Of a stretch of DNA of 64,000 nucleotides, positions 17,514-25,411 are shown one piece after another (positions within the stretch are counted from its first letter, which is position 1; every line of letters starts with the position of its first letter). Source of the DNA: Robiginitomaculum_A sp036478535 (GTDB lineage: Bacteria; Pseudomonadota; Alphaproteobacteria; Caulobacterales; Maricaulaceae). The stretch lies in the NCBI GenBank assembly GCA_965224735.1, contig OZ245059.1:496001-560000 (forward strand), given 5' to 3'. A program made the translations under genes and the position numbers. The notes under the pieces were generated by a model. It searched no databases. It was not told where the DNA came from and was given only the letters and a program-made list of their open reading frames with translations.

Positions 17514-17576
17514 TTACGCACTAGCCAATCAAGAGCGTCTGCGTTAGAGGAGTGTAGAAAAATTTCAGGAGAAAAT

Positions 17577-18290
17577 ATGCGCCCTAATGATCGTAACCTT
17601 GATGAGCTTCGCACGATTAGCATAAAAACAGGATTTTCGCCTTATGCGGAGGGGTCTTGCCTGATAAAGTGTGGGAATACCCACGTCCTTTGTACGGCGA
17701 GTGTCGATGAAAATGTGCCGCGCTGGATGAAAGGCAAGGGCAAAGGTTGGGTAACGGCGGAATATGGTATGCTACCGCGCTCAACCCATTCTCGCATGCG
17801 GCGCGAGGCGGCGCGCGGTGGTCAGAGCGGGCGGACTATGGAAATCCAAAGGCTTATTGGGCGTGCGCTGCGGGCAGGGGTTGATATGAAAAAATTGGGC
17901 GAACGTCAAATTGTTTTAGATTGTGATGTATTGCAAGCAGACGGCGGCACGCGTACAGCGTCTATAACGGGCGCTTGGGTCGCGCTACGCATTGCGGTTA
18001 ATTACCTGCTTGAAGAAGGTGTACTAAGCAAAGATCCTATTACAGATCAAATTGCCGCCGTGTCTGCAGGTATTGTAGAAGATACTTGCCGGCTTGACCT
18101 TGAATATGTCGAAGACAGCGCCGCACAGGCAGATGCCAATTTCGTATTCTCTAAAGCGGGCGGTATCATTGAAGTGCAAGCGAGCGCCGAAGATACACCG
18201 TTTAGTGCAGAATATTTTGCGCAATTGGTTAAGCTTGCAGGCAAAGGAATTAGTCAGCTTTGTGACATGCAAAGCGCTGCACTTAAATAA
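17577..18290 (+). CDS. rph: Ribonuclease PH
   Basis: A 237-residue phosphate-dependent exoribonuclease that trims tRNA 3' ends. Motifs in order: RPNDRNLDELRTISI at the N-terminus, EGSCLIKCGNTHVLCTASV, the GRALRAGVDMKKLGERQIVL segment, DCDVLQADGGTRTASITGA with the metal/phosphate-site residues, and a C-terminal EVQASAEDTPFS. The length is the family norm. ATG is preceded by CAGGAG. It is divergent from hrcA, as in many alphaproteobacteria. Confidence 0.97.
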   Translation: MRPNDRNLDELRTISIKTGFSPYAEGSCLIKCGNTHVLCTASVDENVPRWMKGKGKGWVTAEYGMLPRSTHSRMRREAARGGQSGRTMEIQRLIGRALRAGVDMKKLGERQIVLDCDVLQADGGTRTASITGAWVALRIAVNYLLEEGVLSKDPITDQIAAVSAGIVEDTCRLDLEYVEDSAAQADANFVFSKAGGIIEVQASAEDTPFSAEYFAQLVKLAGKGISQLCDMQSAALK

Positions 18291-18293
18291 GCT

Positions 18294-18533
18294 TTATTCA
18301 GCGGCTTTGATAATAGGGTCAACTTCCTCGTCTGGCTCGTAGGCAAGTAAATCGGATGGCTGGCAATTAAGCTCGCGGCACAGGGCTCCGAGTGTAGAGA
18401 AACGCACAGCCCTTGCTTTGCTTGTTTTCAGGATGGAGAGATTAGCCAAGGTAATGCCGACTCGTTCCGATAACTCGGTCAAGGATATACGGCGGTCTAC
18501 CAAAACCCGATCAAGATTTACACGAATAGCCAT
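18294..18533 (-). CDS. Small XRE/Cro-type HTH regulator
   Basis: A 79-residue DNA-binding protein of the YozG type. The helix-turn-helix is seen at about residues 15-60 (ISLTELSERVGITLANLSIL, then STLGALCRELNCQPSDLL), followed by a short acidic tail. Proteins of this kind are almost always encoded next to a DUF2975 membrane protein, as here: the upstream gene ends 10 bases before it. The pair probably controls its own expression; the target is unknown. Confidence 0.9.
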   Translation of the reverse strand: MAIRVNLDRVLVDRRISLTELSERVGITLANLSILKTSKARAVRFSTLGALCRELNCQPSDLLAYEPDEEVDPIIKAAE

Positions 18534-18543
18534 ACTGCTGCTC

Positions 18544-19098
18544 CTAAATCGTTAGTTTTTGTTCGTAGCGCAAGCGTGTACCCTCGCGAAAAACTTCGGC
18601 AAGCACCATAAGAGCCAGCACTAAAAACCAAACGTAAAATCTGGGCTCCAAAGTTACTGTGCTCACTTTTGCAGCTTGCGTAGTTTTATGTACATGCGGA
18701 ATTATTACGCCTGATAACAATCTAAAGGCTTCTGCCACGGCTACAGCAATCCATATTATACGAAGTCGCCGAGCATTCTCAGGTACAAACGGGTCGCCAA
18801 GTAAGAGCGTATGGCATATTCTGCGAAGTTGCTTTATAATGATTAAAAGAGCGCCGATGGCAACAAATGCCCCTATACAGAAAAAAATTATAGTGAACGG
18901 ACTAACGCTGTTGAACACGCTTTGTGTAGATTTTACACCGAAATGAGCCAATAATGCGACAATAAATAATAATACAGTGATACCAAAAGAGAGCCAGCTT
19001 GCCCACCATAATATCGTGAGTAAGCCGTTCAAAACCGCACTGGTTTTGCTGGGCTTAACTGCAAGCGTATCCGAATCATAAAAAGTTTTTACGGTCAT
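18544..19098 (-). CDS. DUF2975 family membrane protein
   Basis: A 184-residue protein with four predicted membrane segments: about 25-50 (LLTILWWASWLSFGITVLLF), 68-90 (FTIIFFCIGAFVAIGALLII), 112-130 and 150-170. A soluble DPFVPENARRLRIIWIAVAV segment is characteristic of DUF2975. Function is unknown. It is paired with the HTH gene immediately downstream and probably acts as its membrane partner; that is inference from repeated co-occurrence. Confidence 0.88.
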   Translation of the reverse strand: MTVKTFYDSDTLAVKPSKTSAVLNGLLTILWWASWLSFGITVLLFIVALLAHFGVKSTQSVFNSVSPFTIIFFCIGAFVAIGALLIIIKQLRRICHTLLLGDPFVPENARRLRIIWIAVAVAEAFRLLSGVIIPHVHKTTQAAKVSTVTLEPRFYVWFLVLALMVLAEVFREGTRLRYEQKLTI

Positions 19099-19200
19099 AA
19101 TGTCCTTCTAGTATTATCGATAAACAATAATAGCAATAAATGCAAGTATAAAACACCGTAATCAATTTGCACGCAAGTAGAAAACCCGCTACGCAACGCT

Positions 19201-19815
19201 ATGAAATATCCAATTCAAAAACTACTTGTTGCTTCCCACAACAAAGGTAAAGTACGAGAAATTCGTGATTTGCTCGTGCCTTTTGGTGTGGAGACTTTCA
19301 GTGCAAGCGAGCTTGGCTTAGCAGACCCCGAAGAAACAGGCGATAGTTTTATTGCAAATGCAGAGCTAAAAGCGCAACTTGCGGCTAATGCTTCTGGTTT
19401 GATTACGCTCGCTGATGATAGCGGCCTTGCTGTGGACGCGCTTGGTGGCGCGCCTGGAATATATTCGGCGCGATGGGCGGAAGGTAAGAACGGTAAGCGT
19501 GATTTTCAAATGGCCATGGAGAAAGTTTACACGAAAATGCTCGCAAATGGCGGGGCGAAAACGGCTCGGTTTATCTGCGCGCTCTCGTTGGCGTTTCCAA
19601 ATAAAGGTGCATTTACTTACGAGGGCAAGGTTGAGGGCACTCTTGTCTGGCCGCCGCGCGGCGATAAAGGATTTGGTTATGATTCTATATTTCAAGCAAT
19701 TGGCGATACGCTAACATTTGCCGAGATTGCTCCTGAAAAAAAACATGCAAAGAGCCACCGAGCCGATGCGTTTGCGCAATTTGTCTCTGCTTGGTTTGCG
19801 CCTAAAACACCTTGA
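19201..19815 (+). CDS. rdgB: Non-canonical purine NTP pyrophosphatase (ITPase, RdgB/HAM1)
   Basis: This enzyme hydrolyses dITP/XTP to the monophosphate and keeps deaminated purines out of DNA. The 204-residue protein shows LLVASHNKGKVREIRDLL at the N-terminus, the ADDSGLAVDALGGAPGIYSARW active-site block, and RGDKGFGYDSIF and FAEIAPEKKHAKSHRADAF near the end. The stop codon overlaps the hemW start (TGATG), so the two are translationally coupled; rdgB-hemW is a common alphaproteobacterial pair. Confidence 0.96.
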   Translation: MKYPIQKLLVASHNKGKVREIRDLLVPFGVETFSASELGLADPEETGDSFIANAELKAQLAANASGLITLADDSGLAVDALGGAPGIYSARWAEGKNGKRDFQMAMEKVYTKMLANGGAKTARFICALSLAFPNKGAFTYEGKVEGTLVWPPRGDKGFGYDSIFQAIGDTLTFAEIAPEKKHAKSHRADAFAQFVSAWFAPKTP

Positions 19816-20966
19816 TGCAAAAAATAGGACTCTATATTCACTGGCCCTATTGCACGCGAATTTGCCCGTATTGTGATTTTAATATCTATAAAAATAAACC
19901 AGATATGGAGCAAAACCTAATCAGCGCCATATTGGCTGACATGAAATACTGGCGGGGGCAAAGCGGGCCGCGTCGTTTGGCCAGTATCCATTTTGGCGGC
20001 GGGACACCGTCCTTGATGCACCCCGAAAATGTACAAATTATTATAGAGCGTGCCAAAAATTTATGGGCGACGGATTCTGACCTTGAGGTTGGTATGGAAG
20101 CAAACCCCAATGATATTTCCAAATCTATTTTGAAAGCTTGGCGCGGCGCTGGAGTAGAGCGCGTGTCCATTGGGGTGCAAAGTTTTAGTGATAAGGCACT
20201 AAATTTTCTAGGCCGAGATCACGACAAAAAGCAGGCAAAGGCGGCGCTTTATGAGGCGGCGCAAATCATGCCGCGTGTATCGGCGGATCTCATATATGGC
20301 TGGGTTGGGCAAGATATTGCGATATGGGATAAAGATTTACGGCAAACACTTGGTTTGGGCGTGGGACATATTTCCGCCTACCAACTGACCATAGAAGCAC
20401 GCACGGCCTTTGCCAAAGCGCAGGCGCGCGGGGAGGGCCGCGTCGTTGATACGGACACCAGTGCAGATCTTTACGAGCACGGTTTGCAGGTTATAAAACA
20501 GTGCGGTTTTTCTCAATATGAAGTATCAAATTACGCAAAGACAAAAACAGATCGCTCTCGCCATAACTTACTGTATTGGCAGGGCGAGGATTATATCGGC
20601 GTTGGCCCAGGCGCTCACGGAAGGTTGACATCAAATATGCGCCGCAAGGCTAATATCTGCACGAAACGCCCCAATGATTACAGGGAACATGTGGAAAAAT
20701 ATGGCCATGGTAGCCACGAAATTGAAAACCTTAGCCGCAGTGACTGGGCCCAAGAATATGTACTGATGGGGCTGCGTATAAATGAAGGTATTTCGCTTGC
20801 ACGCTATATCGAAATTTCTGGGCATGCTTTAAACCCGCAAGCCATAAAGCATTATGTAAGCACTGGTTTGCTCGCAGTAAAGCAAGGACGCCTCTTCGCC
20901 ACAGATCATGGTCGCCTAGTGCTTGATAGTCTTAGCCATGAATTGTTATTTCTGGAGTATGTTTAG
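19815..20966 (+). CDS. hemW: HemW-type radical SAM protein (heme chaperone)
   Basis: HemW-family proteins resemble oxygen-independent coproporphyrinogen oxidase but bind and deliver heme. The radical SAM cluster motif is C13-x3-C17-x2-C20 (IHWPYCTRICPYCDF), then HFGGGTPS, the GMEANPND strand, RVSIGVQSF and YEVSNYAK, and the C-terminal winged HTH-like domain. The cysteine added to the cluster motif in true HemN (CxxxCxxCxC) is absent (CDF), as in HemW. I use ATG 19815. The C-terminus now reads LFLEYV because an IS481 end lies at 20960 and provides TAG. The copy of the target after the IS reads LLFLE and a stop, so the original protein was probably two residues shorter. Confidence 0.93.
   Translation: MQKIGLYIHWPYCTRICPYCDFNIYKNKPDMEQNLISAILADMKYWRGQSGPRRLASIHFGGGTPSLMHPENVQIIIERAKNLWATDSDLEVGMEANPNDISKSILKAWRGAGVERVSIGVQSFSDKALNFLGRDHDKKQAKAALYEAAQIMPRVSADLIYGWVGQDIAIWDKDLRQTLGLGVGHISAYQLTIEARTAFAKAQARGEGRVVDTDTSADLYEHGLQVIKQCGFSQYEVSNYAKTKTDRSRHNLLYWQGEDYIGVGPGAHGRLTSNMRRKANICTKRPNDYREHVEKYGHGSHEIENLSRSDWAQEYVLMGLRINEGISLARYIEISGHALNPQAIKHYVSTGLLAVKQGRLFATDHGRLVLDSLSHELLFLEYV
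20943..20959. repeat. 17-bp direct repeat flanking the hemW-linked IS insertion (left copy)
   Basis: TTGTTATTTCTGGAGTA here, inside the last hemW codons, recurs exactly at 22522-22538 on the far side of the IS block. It is best explained as duplicated target sequence. It is longer than usual for IS481 or IS1595, so the history may involve more than one event. Confidence 0.85.
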
Positions 20967-21529
20967 TCCGACAGTGTGCTGGTGTTGTGTATAGTGATCT
21001 GTCAACCAAGGAGGTTTTATGGGACAAGTATTACACGAAAGCGCCAAGACGACGTACATTACGAGAGCAAAGCTACAGCGATCGCAAGCTTCAACCCAAG
21101 CATTAGCCTTGTAATACGGGTTGAATGTGAAAACGATTGCGAAATGGCGCAAACGCGATTTCACGCATAATGTCGCGATGGGGCCAAAGAAACGATCTTC
21201 GAGAGTGTTGAGCTGTAAGAGTTGAGCATTGAAGAGGAAGCTATGTGTGTGGCGTTTCGCCAGCATACATTACTGCCTCTTGATGATTGTCTGTATGCTT
21301 TGCAAGAGACGCTTCCTCATCTCTCCAGATCCGCTCTACACCGCTGTTATCAGCGCCACGGTATAAGCCGTCTCCCCAACCCGAAAAATGACAAACCTGC
21401 AAAGAAGGTGTTCAGGACATATCCAATAGGGTATTTTCATGTTGATATTGCCAAAGTGCGCACAGAGGAAGGAAAACTCTACATGTTTGTTGGCATAGAG
21501 CGGACATCGAAATATGCATATGTTGAATC

Positions 21530-22050
21530 TTTTTTAGGGTTTCATTCCTCGCCGCTTGCGGCGTAGAATATTCGCGTGAGCGAATATATCCATAAACGAC
21601 ATAACGTAACGATACTTCTTTACCATTTTGTGTTTCCCGCAAAATATAGGCGTGCTGTTTTTGACCCCCAAGTTGATGAAGTTTTACGTGATGTTTGTTT
21701 GGAGATTGAAGATCGTTACCAGTTAAAGTTTTTGGAGATTGGAACGGATAAAGACCATGTTCATTTTTTGGTACAATCGGTTCCGACCTATACAGTGACC
21801 AAGTTGGTCACTGTAATAAAAAGCATCACCGCACGCGAAATATTTAGGTTGTGTCCTCATGTTAAAAAGTCACTTTGGGGTGGAGAATTTTGGAGTGATG
21901 GTTATCTTGCATCCACAGTTGGGCGTCACGGAGATGAGAGCACAATAACAAGCTACGTCCAAAATCAAGGCAAAGAATATACAAAACTACACAGTGATAA
22001 ACCACTTACACTCTTTTGATACCTCGCCCCTTGGGGCGGGGTTATTCATT
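21530..22050 (+). mobile_element. IS200/IS605-family (tnpA-only) element nested in IS481
   Basis: The element is bounded by two hairpins instead of inverted repeats, as expected for HUH single-strand transposons: left CGCCGC-TT-GCGGCG (about 21549-21562) and right CGCCCC-TT-GGGGCG (about 22024-22037), close to the two ends of its single gene. There is no target duplication: the IS481 reading frame resumes directly. Exact cleavage points are uncertain by a few bases. At about 520 bp it is very compact. Confidence 0.85.
21576..22019 (+). CDS. tnpA: IS200/IS605-family transposase TnpA (HUH Y1)
   Basis: A 147-residue Y1 transposase that cuts and rejoins single-stranded DNA at hairpin ends. It starts at GTG 21576, giving the family-typical MSEYIHKRHNVTILLYHFVF. 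The HUH pair is His61-Val-His63 (KDHVHFLVQ), and the catalytic tyrosine is Tyr127 in ITSYVQNQGKEY; GGEFWSDGYLASTVG precedes it. No stop or frameshift is seen, so it may still be active, unlike every other transposase gene in the window. No tnpB/IscB or omega-RNA-type partner is attached. Confidence 0.92.
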   Translation: MSEYIHKRHNVTILLYHFVFPAKYRRAVFDPQVDEVLRDVCLEIEDRYQLKFLEIGTDKDHVHFLVQSVPTYTVTKLVTVIKSITAREIFRLCPHVKKSLWGGEFWSDGYLASTVGRHGDESTITSYVQNQGKEYTKLHSDKPLTLF

Positions 22051-22499
22051 TGCACGCGCGGCAAACGAAAATGGTTGCTGCAACATTTTTACCTAAGCTA
22101 ATCACAACCGTGCCTTATAAAATCCACACCCTTCTTACTGATAACGAGATACAGTTCACCAATTGCAAACAAGATAAATATGCTGGCATACATATCTTTG
22201 ATCATGTGTGTCACGAACATGACATCCAGCACCGTCTGACGAAAACCCACCACCCTTGGACGAATGGACAGATGGAACGCATGAACCGTACCCTCAAGAG
22301 GCTACCGTTAAAGAATGCCATTATGGTTCGCACACACAGCTGAAGACCCATCTGTATGACTTCATGATGGCCTACAATTTTGCAAAGCGACTAAAAACCC
22401 TCAAAGGCCTCACGCCTTACGAATATATTTGCAAAATATCTACAAAGGAGCCACAACGGTTTAACGTAAACCCATACCAGCACACTGTGGGACTAAACA

Positions 22500-22521
22500 G
22501 CTAGTTATCTAGGACAGCCCC
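22500..22521. repeat. Orphan IS1595-type terminal repeat
   Basis: Read on the minus strand, GGGGCTGTCCTAGATAACTA resembles the IS1595 end at 58583-58600 (GGGGTTGTCCCAGATAAC). It lies between the right end of IS481 and the second copy of the 17-bp direct repeat, with no partner end or transposase nearby. It suggests an IS1595 element once occupied this site. Confidence 0.65.
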
Positions 22522-22538
22522 TTGTTATTTCTGGAGTA
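22522..22538. repeat. 17-bp direct repeat flanking the hemW-linked IS insertion (right copy)
   Basis: Exact copy of 20943-20959. It preserves the presumed original hemW ending (GAG TAA in frame with LLFLE). Confidence 0.85.
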
Positions 22539-22587
22539 AGCTAGATGTACAATTCCTATATTAGACGGTGTGTAGGAATTATTTGAG

Positions 22588-22625
22588 CCATATTATTATA
22601 GGGGTCCCATATTATTATAGGGATC
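22588..22625. repeat. Two tandem 19-bp units
   Basis: CCATATTATTATAGGGGTC is followed at once by the same 19 bases with one change (GGGATC end). It lies in the otherwise empty stretch between the IS block and the LppC-like gene. Confidence 0.85.
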
Positions 22626-22743
22626 AATGTGTAAACTAAGCGCATGTCCGCCAGATAAAGAGCGCTTAAGGTTTTGTGAAACTTATTTTTTTCATACCCG
22701 TGTGTTTACACCATTCTTGCTGAGATGAACGTGTTTGGAGAGT

Positions 22744-24120
22744 TTAAAATGCGCCATTTGCTGTTTTTGGCGCGGGATCAATGACGACAGTGCGGCCATA
22801 TTTAACCTGATAAATTGCAAGGCTGCGTTCGGGCGCGCCAAAGGGCGTGAAGCGAACCAAGCCATCAACGCCGTAAAATCCAGCGGGGTTAATAAGGCGC
22901 GCGCGCACGTCATTGGCTTTTCCGTCCGTAACAAAAGTGGCAATGCTAACCGCGTCATAGGCGAGGGAGGCGAGCGCTGTTGGCTCTTCGCCGAAAACCG
23001 CGTCATAATTTGCTTTAAACGCGTCTTTACCTTCCATTTCTGGCCCTGCGAAAATTCCCCCCTTGAGGGCAGGCTCACGGGTAACATCTTTTTTGTTCCA
23101 AATGCCTGTGCCCATAAATTGCACATCGGTGGGATTTACATCATAAAACGGCAGGAGTGGCGCTAGAGAGCGCAACGCCGTCCCGCTTTCAGGCAGCAGT
23201 ATAGCGTGATAAGCAGATTCGGATGGGGGGCGTCCTTCTGCTTTGTTTCTAACTTCTTGGTTTGTATAAAGTTTTGCAAGTTTTGCAGCAGGTGCCTGCA
23301 TAACGGTAATGTCTTTACCGCTATAGGTTTCGACCCCCGTCATAAGGCCGCCAAGGTCATTTATCTGCTTGCGGTAAGCGCCTAATACGCGGCGTCCATA
23401 GTTGGAATTTGGACCAAGAAAAGCAAATTTTGTAGCGCCTGATGCGGCTGCATATTGCGTAACACGCTTTACTTCGGCTTCAGGTGGGAAGCTTAGAAGA
23501 TAAACCCCGTTTCCAGCCACTGATGTATCTGTTGAAAATCCGATGACGGGAATGTGCTTGCGGCTCGCCGTTTTGCCAACCGCCTTGACAGATTTTGCAA
23601 GAATTGGTCCAAGAATAATATCAGCGCCTTGTTTTAAGGCCTTCTGGGCGGCTTGTTTAGCGCCTGCCCCTGTGCCTTTGCTATCCAAAGCGATTAGTAA
23701 TACATCATCATCTTTGCTGGCAAATAATGATAGCTCGGCTGCACGGAGCATAGACTGCGCTTCGCTGCGCAGGCGTGATGACTTTGCCGAAAACGGGAGT
23801 AAAATAGCAACGCGTTTTATGTTTTTCCCCGCCATAAAAGTAGGGGTGAGGCCGTCATTACTTGCTGTTTTAGGAGTTTTAACTTCTGGTTTTTTGGGGT
23901 CTGGTCTTTTTAGGTCAGGTCTTTTTAATGTTGTTTGCTTTGTTATAGGCGGCTGGTTTGGATAAGGGCCTTGGGATGTGCCCACCCTAGTCGTTGCGCA
24001 GCCACTAAGCAGTATCAATCCGCCTGACAAAGCCATACCGCATCGCATGAAACGTCCAGCTGGGTTAAAGGGTTTCGCTTTTAATCTCGCTTTTGACAGT
24101 GAAACTGAGTAGACTGACAT
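22744..24120 (-). CDS. Penicillin-binding-protein activator (LppC/LpoA-like lipoprotein)
   Basis: A 458-residue lipoprotein. After a basic N-region the signal peptide ends LILLSGC, a type II lipobox with the lipidated Cys near residue 41. A proline/lysine-rich linker follows, then a periplasmic-binding-protein-like domain (VAILLPFSAKSSRLRSEAQS, GADIILGPILAKSVKAVG, FAFLGPNSNYGRRVLGAY). LpoA-type proteins activate PBP1A from the outer membrane; in alphaproteobacteria the family is conserved beside rsmI and yraN, as here, but the function is less certain. It is divergent from rsmI with 27 bases between starts, so promoters overlap. Confidence 0.88.
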   Translation of the reverse strand: MSVYSVSLSKARLKAKPFNPAGRFMRCGMALSGGLILLSGCATTRVGTSQGPYPNQPPITKQTTLKRPDLKRPDPKKPEVKTPKTASNDGLTPTFMAGKNIKRVAILLPFSAKSSRLRSEAQSMLRAAELSLFASKDDDVLLIALDSKGTGAGAKQAAQKALKQGADIILGPILAKSVKAVGKTASRKHIPVIGFSTDTSVAGNGVYLLSFPPEAEVKRVTQYAAASGATKFAFLGPNSNYGRRVLGAYRKQINDLGGLMTGVETYSGKDITVMQAPAAKLAKLYTNQEVRNKAEGRPPSESAYHAILLPESGTALRSLAPLLPFYDVNPTDVQFMGTGIWNKKDVTREPALKGGIFAGPEMEGKDAFKANYDAVFGEEPTALASLAYDAVSIATFVTDGKANDVRARLINPAGFYGVDGLVRFTPFGAPERSLAIYQVKYGRTVVIDPAPKTANGAF

Positions 24121-24147
24121 ATTGAACCTTTATGTGATGGACAAAGT

Positions 24148-25053
24148 GTGCCCGAATTTACCAATACCGACATTAGTCGCGCGCCGCGCCAAGTGCAAGA
24201 TGCCATTGCACAGTCTGTGCAATTAGCGTCAGGGCTGTACTTGGTCGCAACGCCTGTCGGAAATTTACGCGACATAACCCTGCGTGCGCTTGATACCTTG
24301 CGCAGCGCTGACCTCGTATTGGCAGAAGACACACGCACGAGCGCAAAGCTCATGCAGGCATATAATCTAAAGCCAGTTTTATCCGCATATCATGACCATA
24401 ATGCGGCAAAACGAGTACCTAATTTGGTGACGCGTATAAAGGCAGGAGCCGCGATTGCTCTAATTTCAGACGCAGGCACACCGCTTGTCTCAGACCCTGG
24501 ATATAAATTAGCGCGCGCCTGCATTGATGAGGACCTGCCTGTTTACGCCGTTCCAGGGGCAAGTTCCGTACTCAGTGCGATCGTTAGTGCGGGCTTACCG
24601 AGTGATAAGTTTATGTTTGCAGGGTTTCTACCAACCAAATCTGCGGCGCGTATTAAAGCTTTGCAGGACTTACAGTCTGTTCCAGCTTCTCTCGTGTTTT
24701 TTGAAAGCGTTCGCAGATTGTCAAAAATGCTCGCGGATGTATACCTCGTCTTTGGCAATCGAAATGTGGCTATAGCGCGGGAACTCACAAAAAAATATGA
24801 AGAGATACTTCGCGGCACGGCTAAAGACCTTATAGATAAACTTGGCGATAAAATTCTGCGCGGGGAAATCGTAGTTGTGATTGGCCCGCCCGAAAGAGGC
24901 GAAGTGTGGAGCGATGCGCAAATCATAGAGGCTCTAGAGCAGCGTATAAAACCTCTTGGCATGAAACGCGCTTCCGAGGAAATTGCGGTGCTTTCGGGAC
25001 ATAAAAAACGCGACGTCTATCAGCTGGCGCTTAAGTTAAAAAATGACAGATAA
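24148..25053 (+). CDS. rsmI: 16S rRNA (cytidine1402-2'-O)-methyltransferase
   Basis: RsmI methylates C1402 in the decoding centre using SAM. The 301-residue protein has LYLVATPVGNLRDITLRALD, the LAEDTRTSAKLM segment, ALISDAGTPLVSDPGYKLAR and VPGASSVLSAIVSAGLPSD, all diagnostic for the family, and KKRDVYQLAL at the C-terminus. The start is GTG 24148; nearby ATGs are out of frame. Its 3' end overlaps yraN by 11 bases. Confidence 0.95.
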   Translation: MPEFTNTDISRAPRQVQDAIAQSVQLASGLYLVATPVGNLRDITLRALDTLRSADLVLAEDTRTSAKLMQAYNLKPVLSAYHDHNAAKRVPNLVTRIKAGAAIALISDAGTPLVSDPGYKLARACIDEDLPVYAVPGASSVLSAIVSAGLPSDKFMFAGFLPTKSAARIKALQDLQSVPASLVFFESVRRLSKMLADVYLVFGNRNVAIARELTKKYEEILRGTAKDLIDKLGDKILRGEIVVVIGPPERGEVWSDAQIIEALEQRIKPLGMKRASEEIAVLSGHKKRDVYQLALKLKNDR

Positions 25054-25405
25054 GCGCAAGCTAGCGGAGAAACGGGGGCGCCGCGCTGAAAGTCTTGCCG
25101 TTGTTTTCCTGCGTCTTAAGGGGTATAGGGTTTTAGAAGTACGCTATAAAACGGCGCAAGGCGAAATTGATATAATTGCGCGCAGGAAAAATCTACTCAT
25201 TATCATAGAGGTTAAAAGTCGCGATAATTTGGAAGAGGCTGAGCGTTCTTTATATCCTTCAGCTTTGAATAGAATTGAAGACGCGTGCGAGATATATATT
25301 GCCAGAAATTGTTTTGCGCAGAAATTAGGTGTACGTTACGATGCTATTTTTGTGTTAAAAAACCTTAAAATAGTTCATCGTAAAAACGCGTGGCGCCCTG
25401 ACTAA
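25043..25405 (+). CDS. yraN: YraN family (UPF0102) nuclease-fold protein
   Basis: A 120-residue protein with the restriction-endonuclease-like core: GRRAESLAVVFLRLKGYRVL, GEIDIIARR and IIIEVKSRD, which supply the D-x-(D/E)-V-K type acidic and lysine residues. The biochemical role is not settled. It overlaps rsmI, and the LppC-rsmI-yraN cluster is widely conserved; gshB, often next in alphaproteobacteria, is absent here. Confidence 0.9.
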   Translation: MTDKRKLAEKRGRRAESLAVVFLRLKGYRVLEVRYKTAQGEIDIIARRKNLLIIIEVKSRDNLEEAERSLYPSALNRIEDACEIYIARNCFAQKLGVRYDAIFVLKNLKIVHRKNAWRPD

Positions 25406-25411
25406 GCTTTA

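Larger units (their letters stand above)
20960..22499 (+). mobile_element. IS481-family element, degenerate, carrying a nested IS200-type insertion
   Basis: Terminal inverted repeats of 23 bases, TGTTTAGTCC-G/C-ACAGTGTGCTGG, lie at 20960-20982 and (inverted) 22477-22499 with one mismatch. Between them is a recognisable but broken IS481 transposase that is split by an IS200/IS605-type element. Without the inner insertion the element would be about 1.0 kb, normal for the family. Confidence 0.9.
21019..22504 (+). pseudogene. IS481-family transposase, broken and interrupted
   Basis: The frame starts MGQVLHESAKTTYITRAKLQ after an AAGGAGG site. It meets a TAA near 21112, shifts frame near 21200 where a short insertion repeats GTTGAGC, continues MCVAFRQHTLLPLDDCLYAL and YPIGYFHVDIAKVRTEEGK (catalytic Asp in HVDIA), and stops matching at about 21530. 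After the IS200 element it resumes LHARQTKMVAA, YKIHTLLTDNEIQF (second Asp) and HRLTKTHHPWTNGQMERMNR (Glu in QMERMN), shifts frame again near 22300 and ends YEYICKIS, VNPYQHTVGLNS. Joining GTTGAATC to TTTGCACG restores the frame across the insertion. No functional protein is possible. Confidence 0.88.

Noticed and set aside
17514..17576. CIRCE operator upstream of hrcA
   Set aside because: The TTAGCACTC-N9-GAGTGCTAA palindrome is not present in the hrcA-rph gap.
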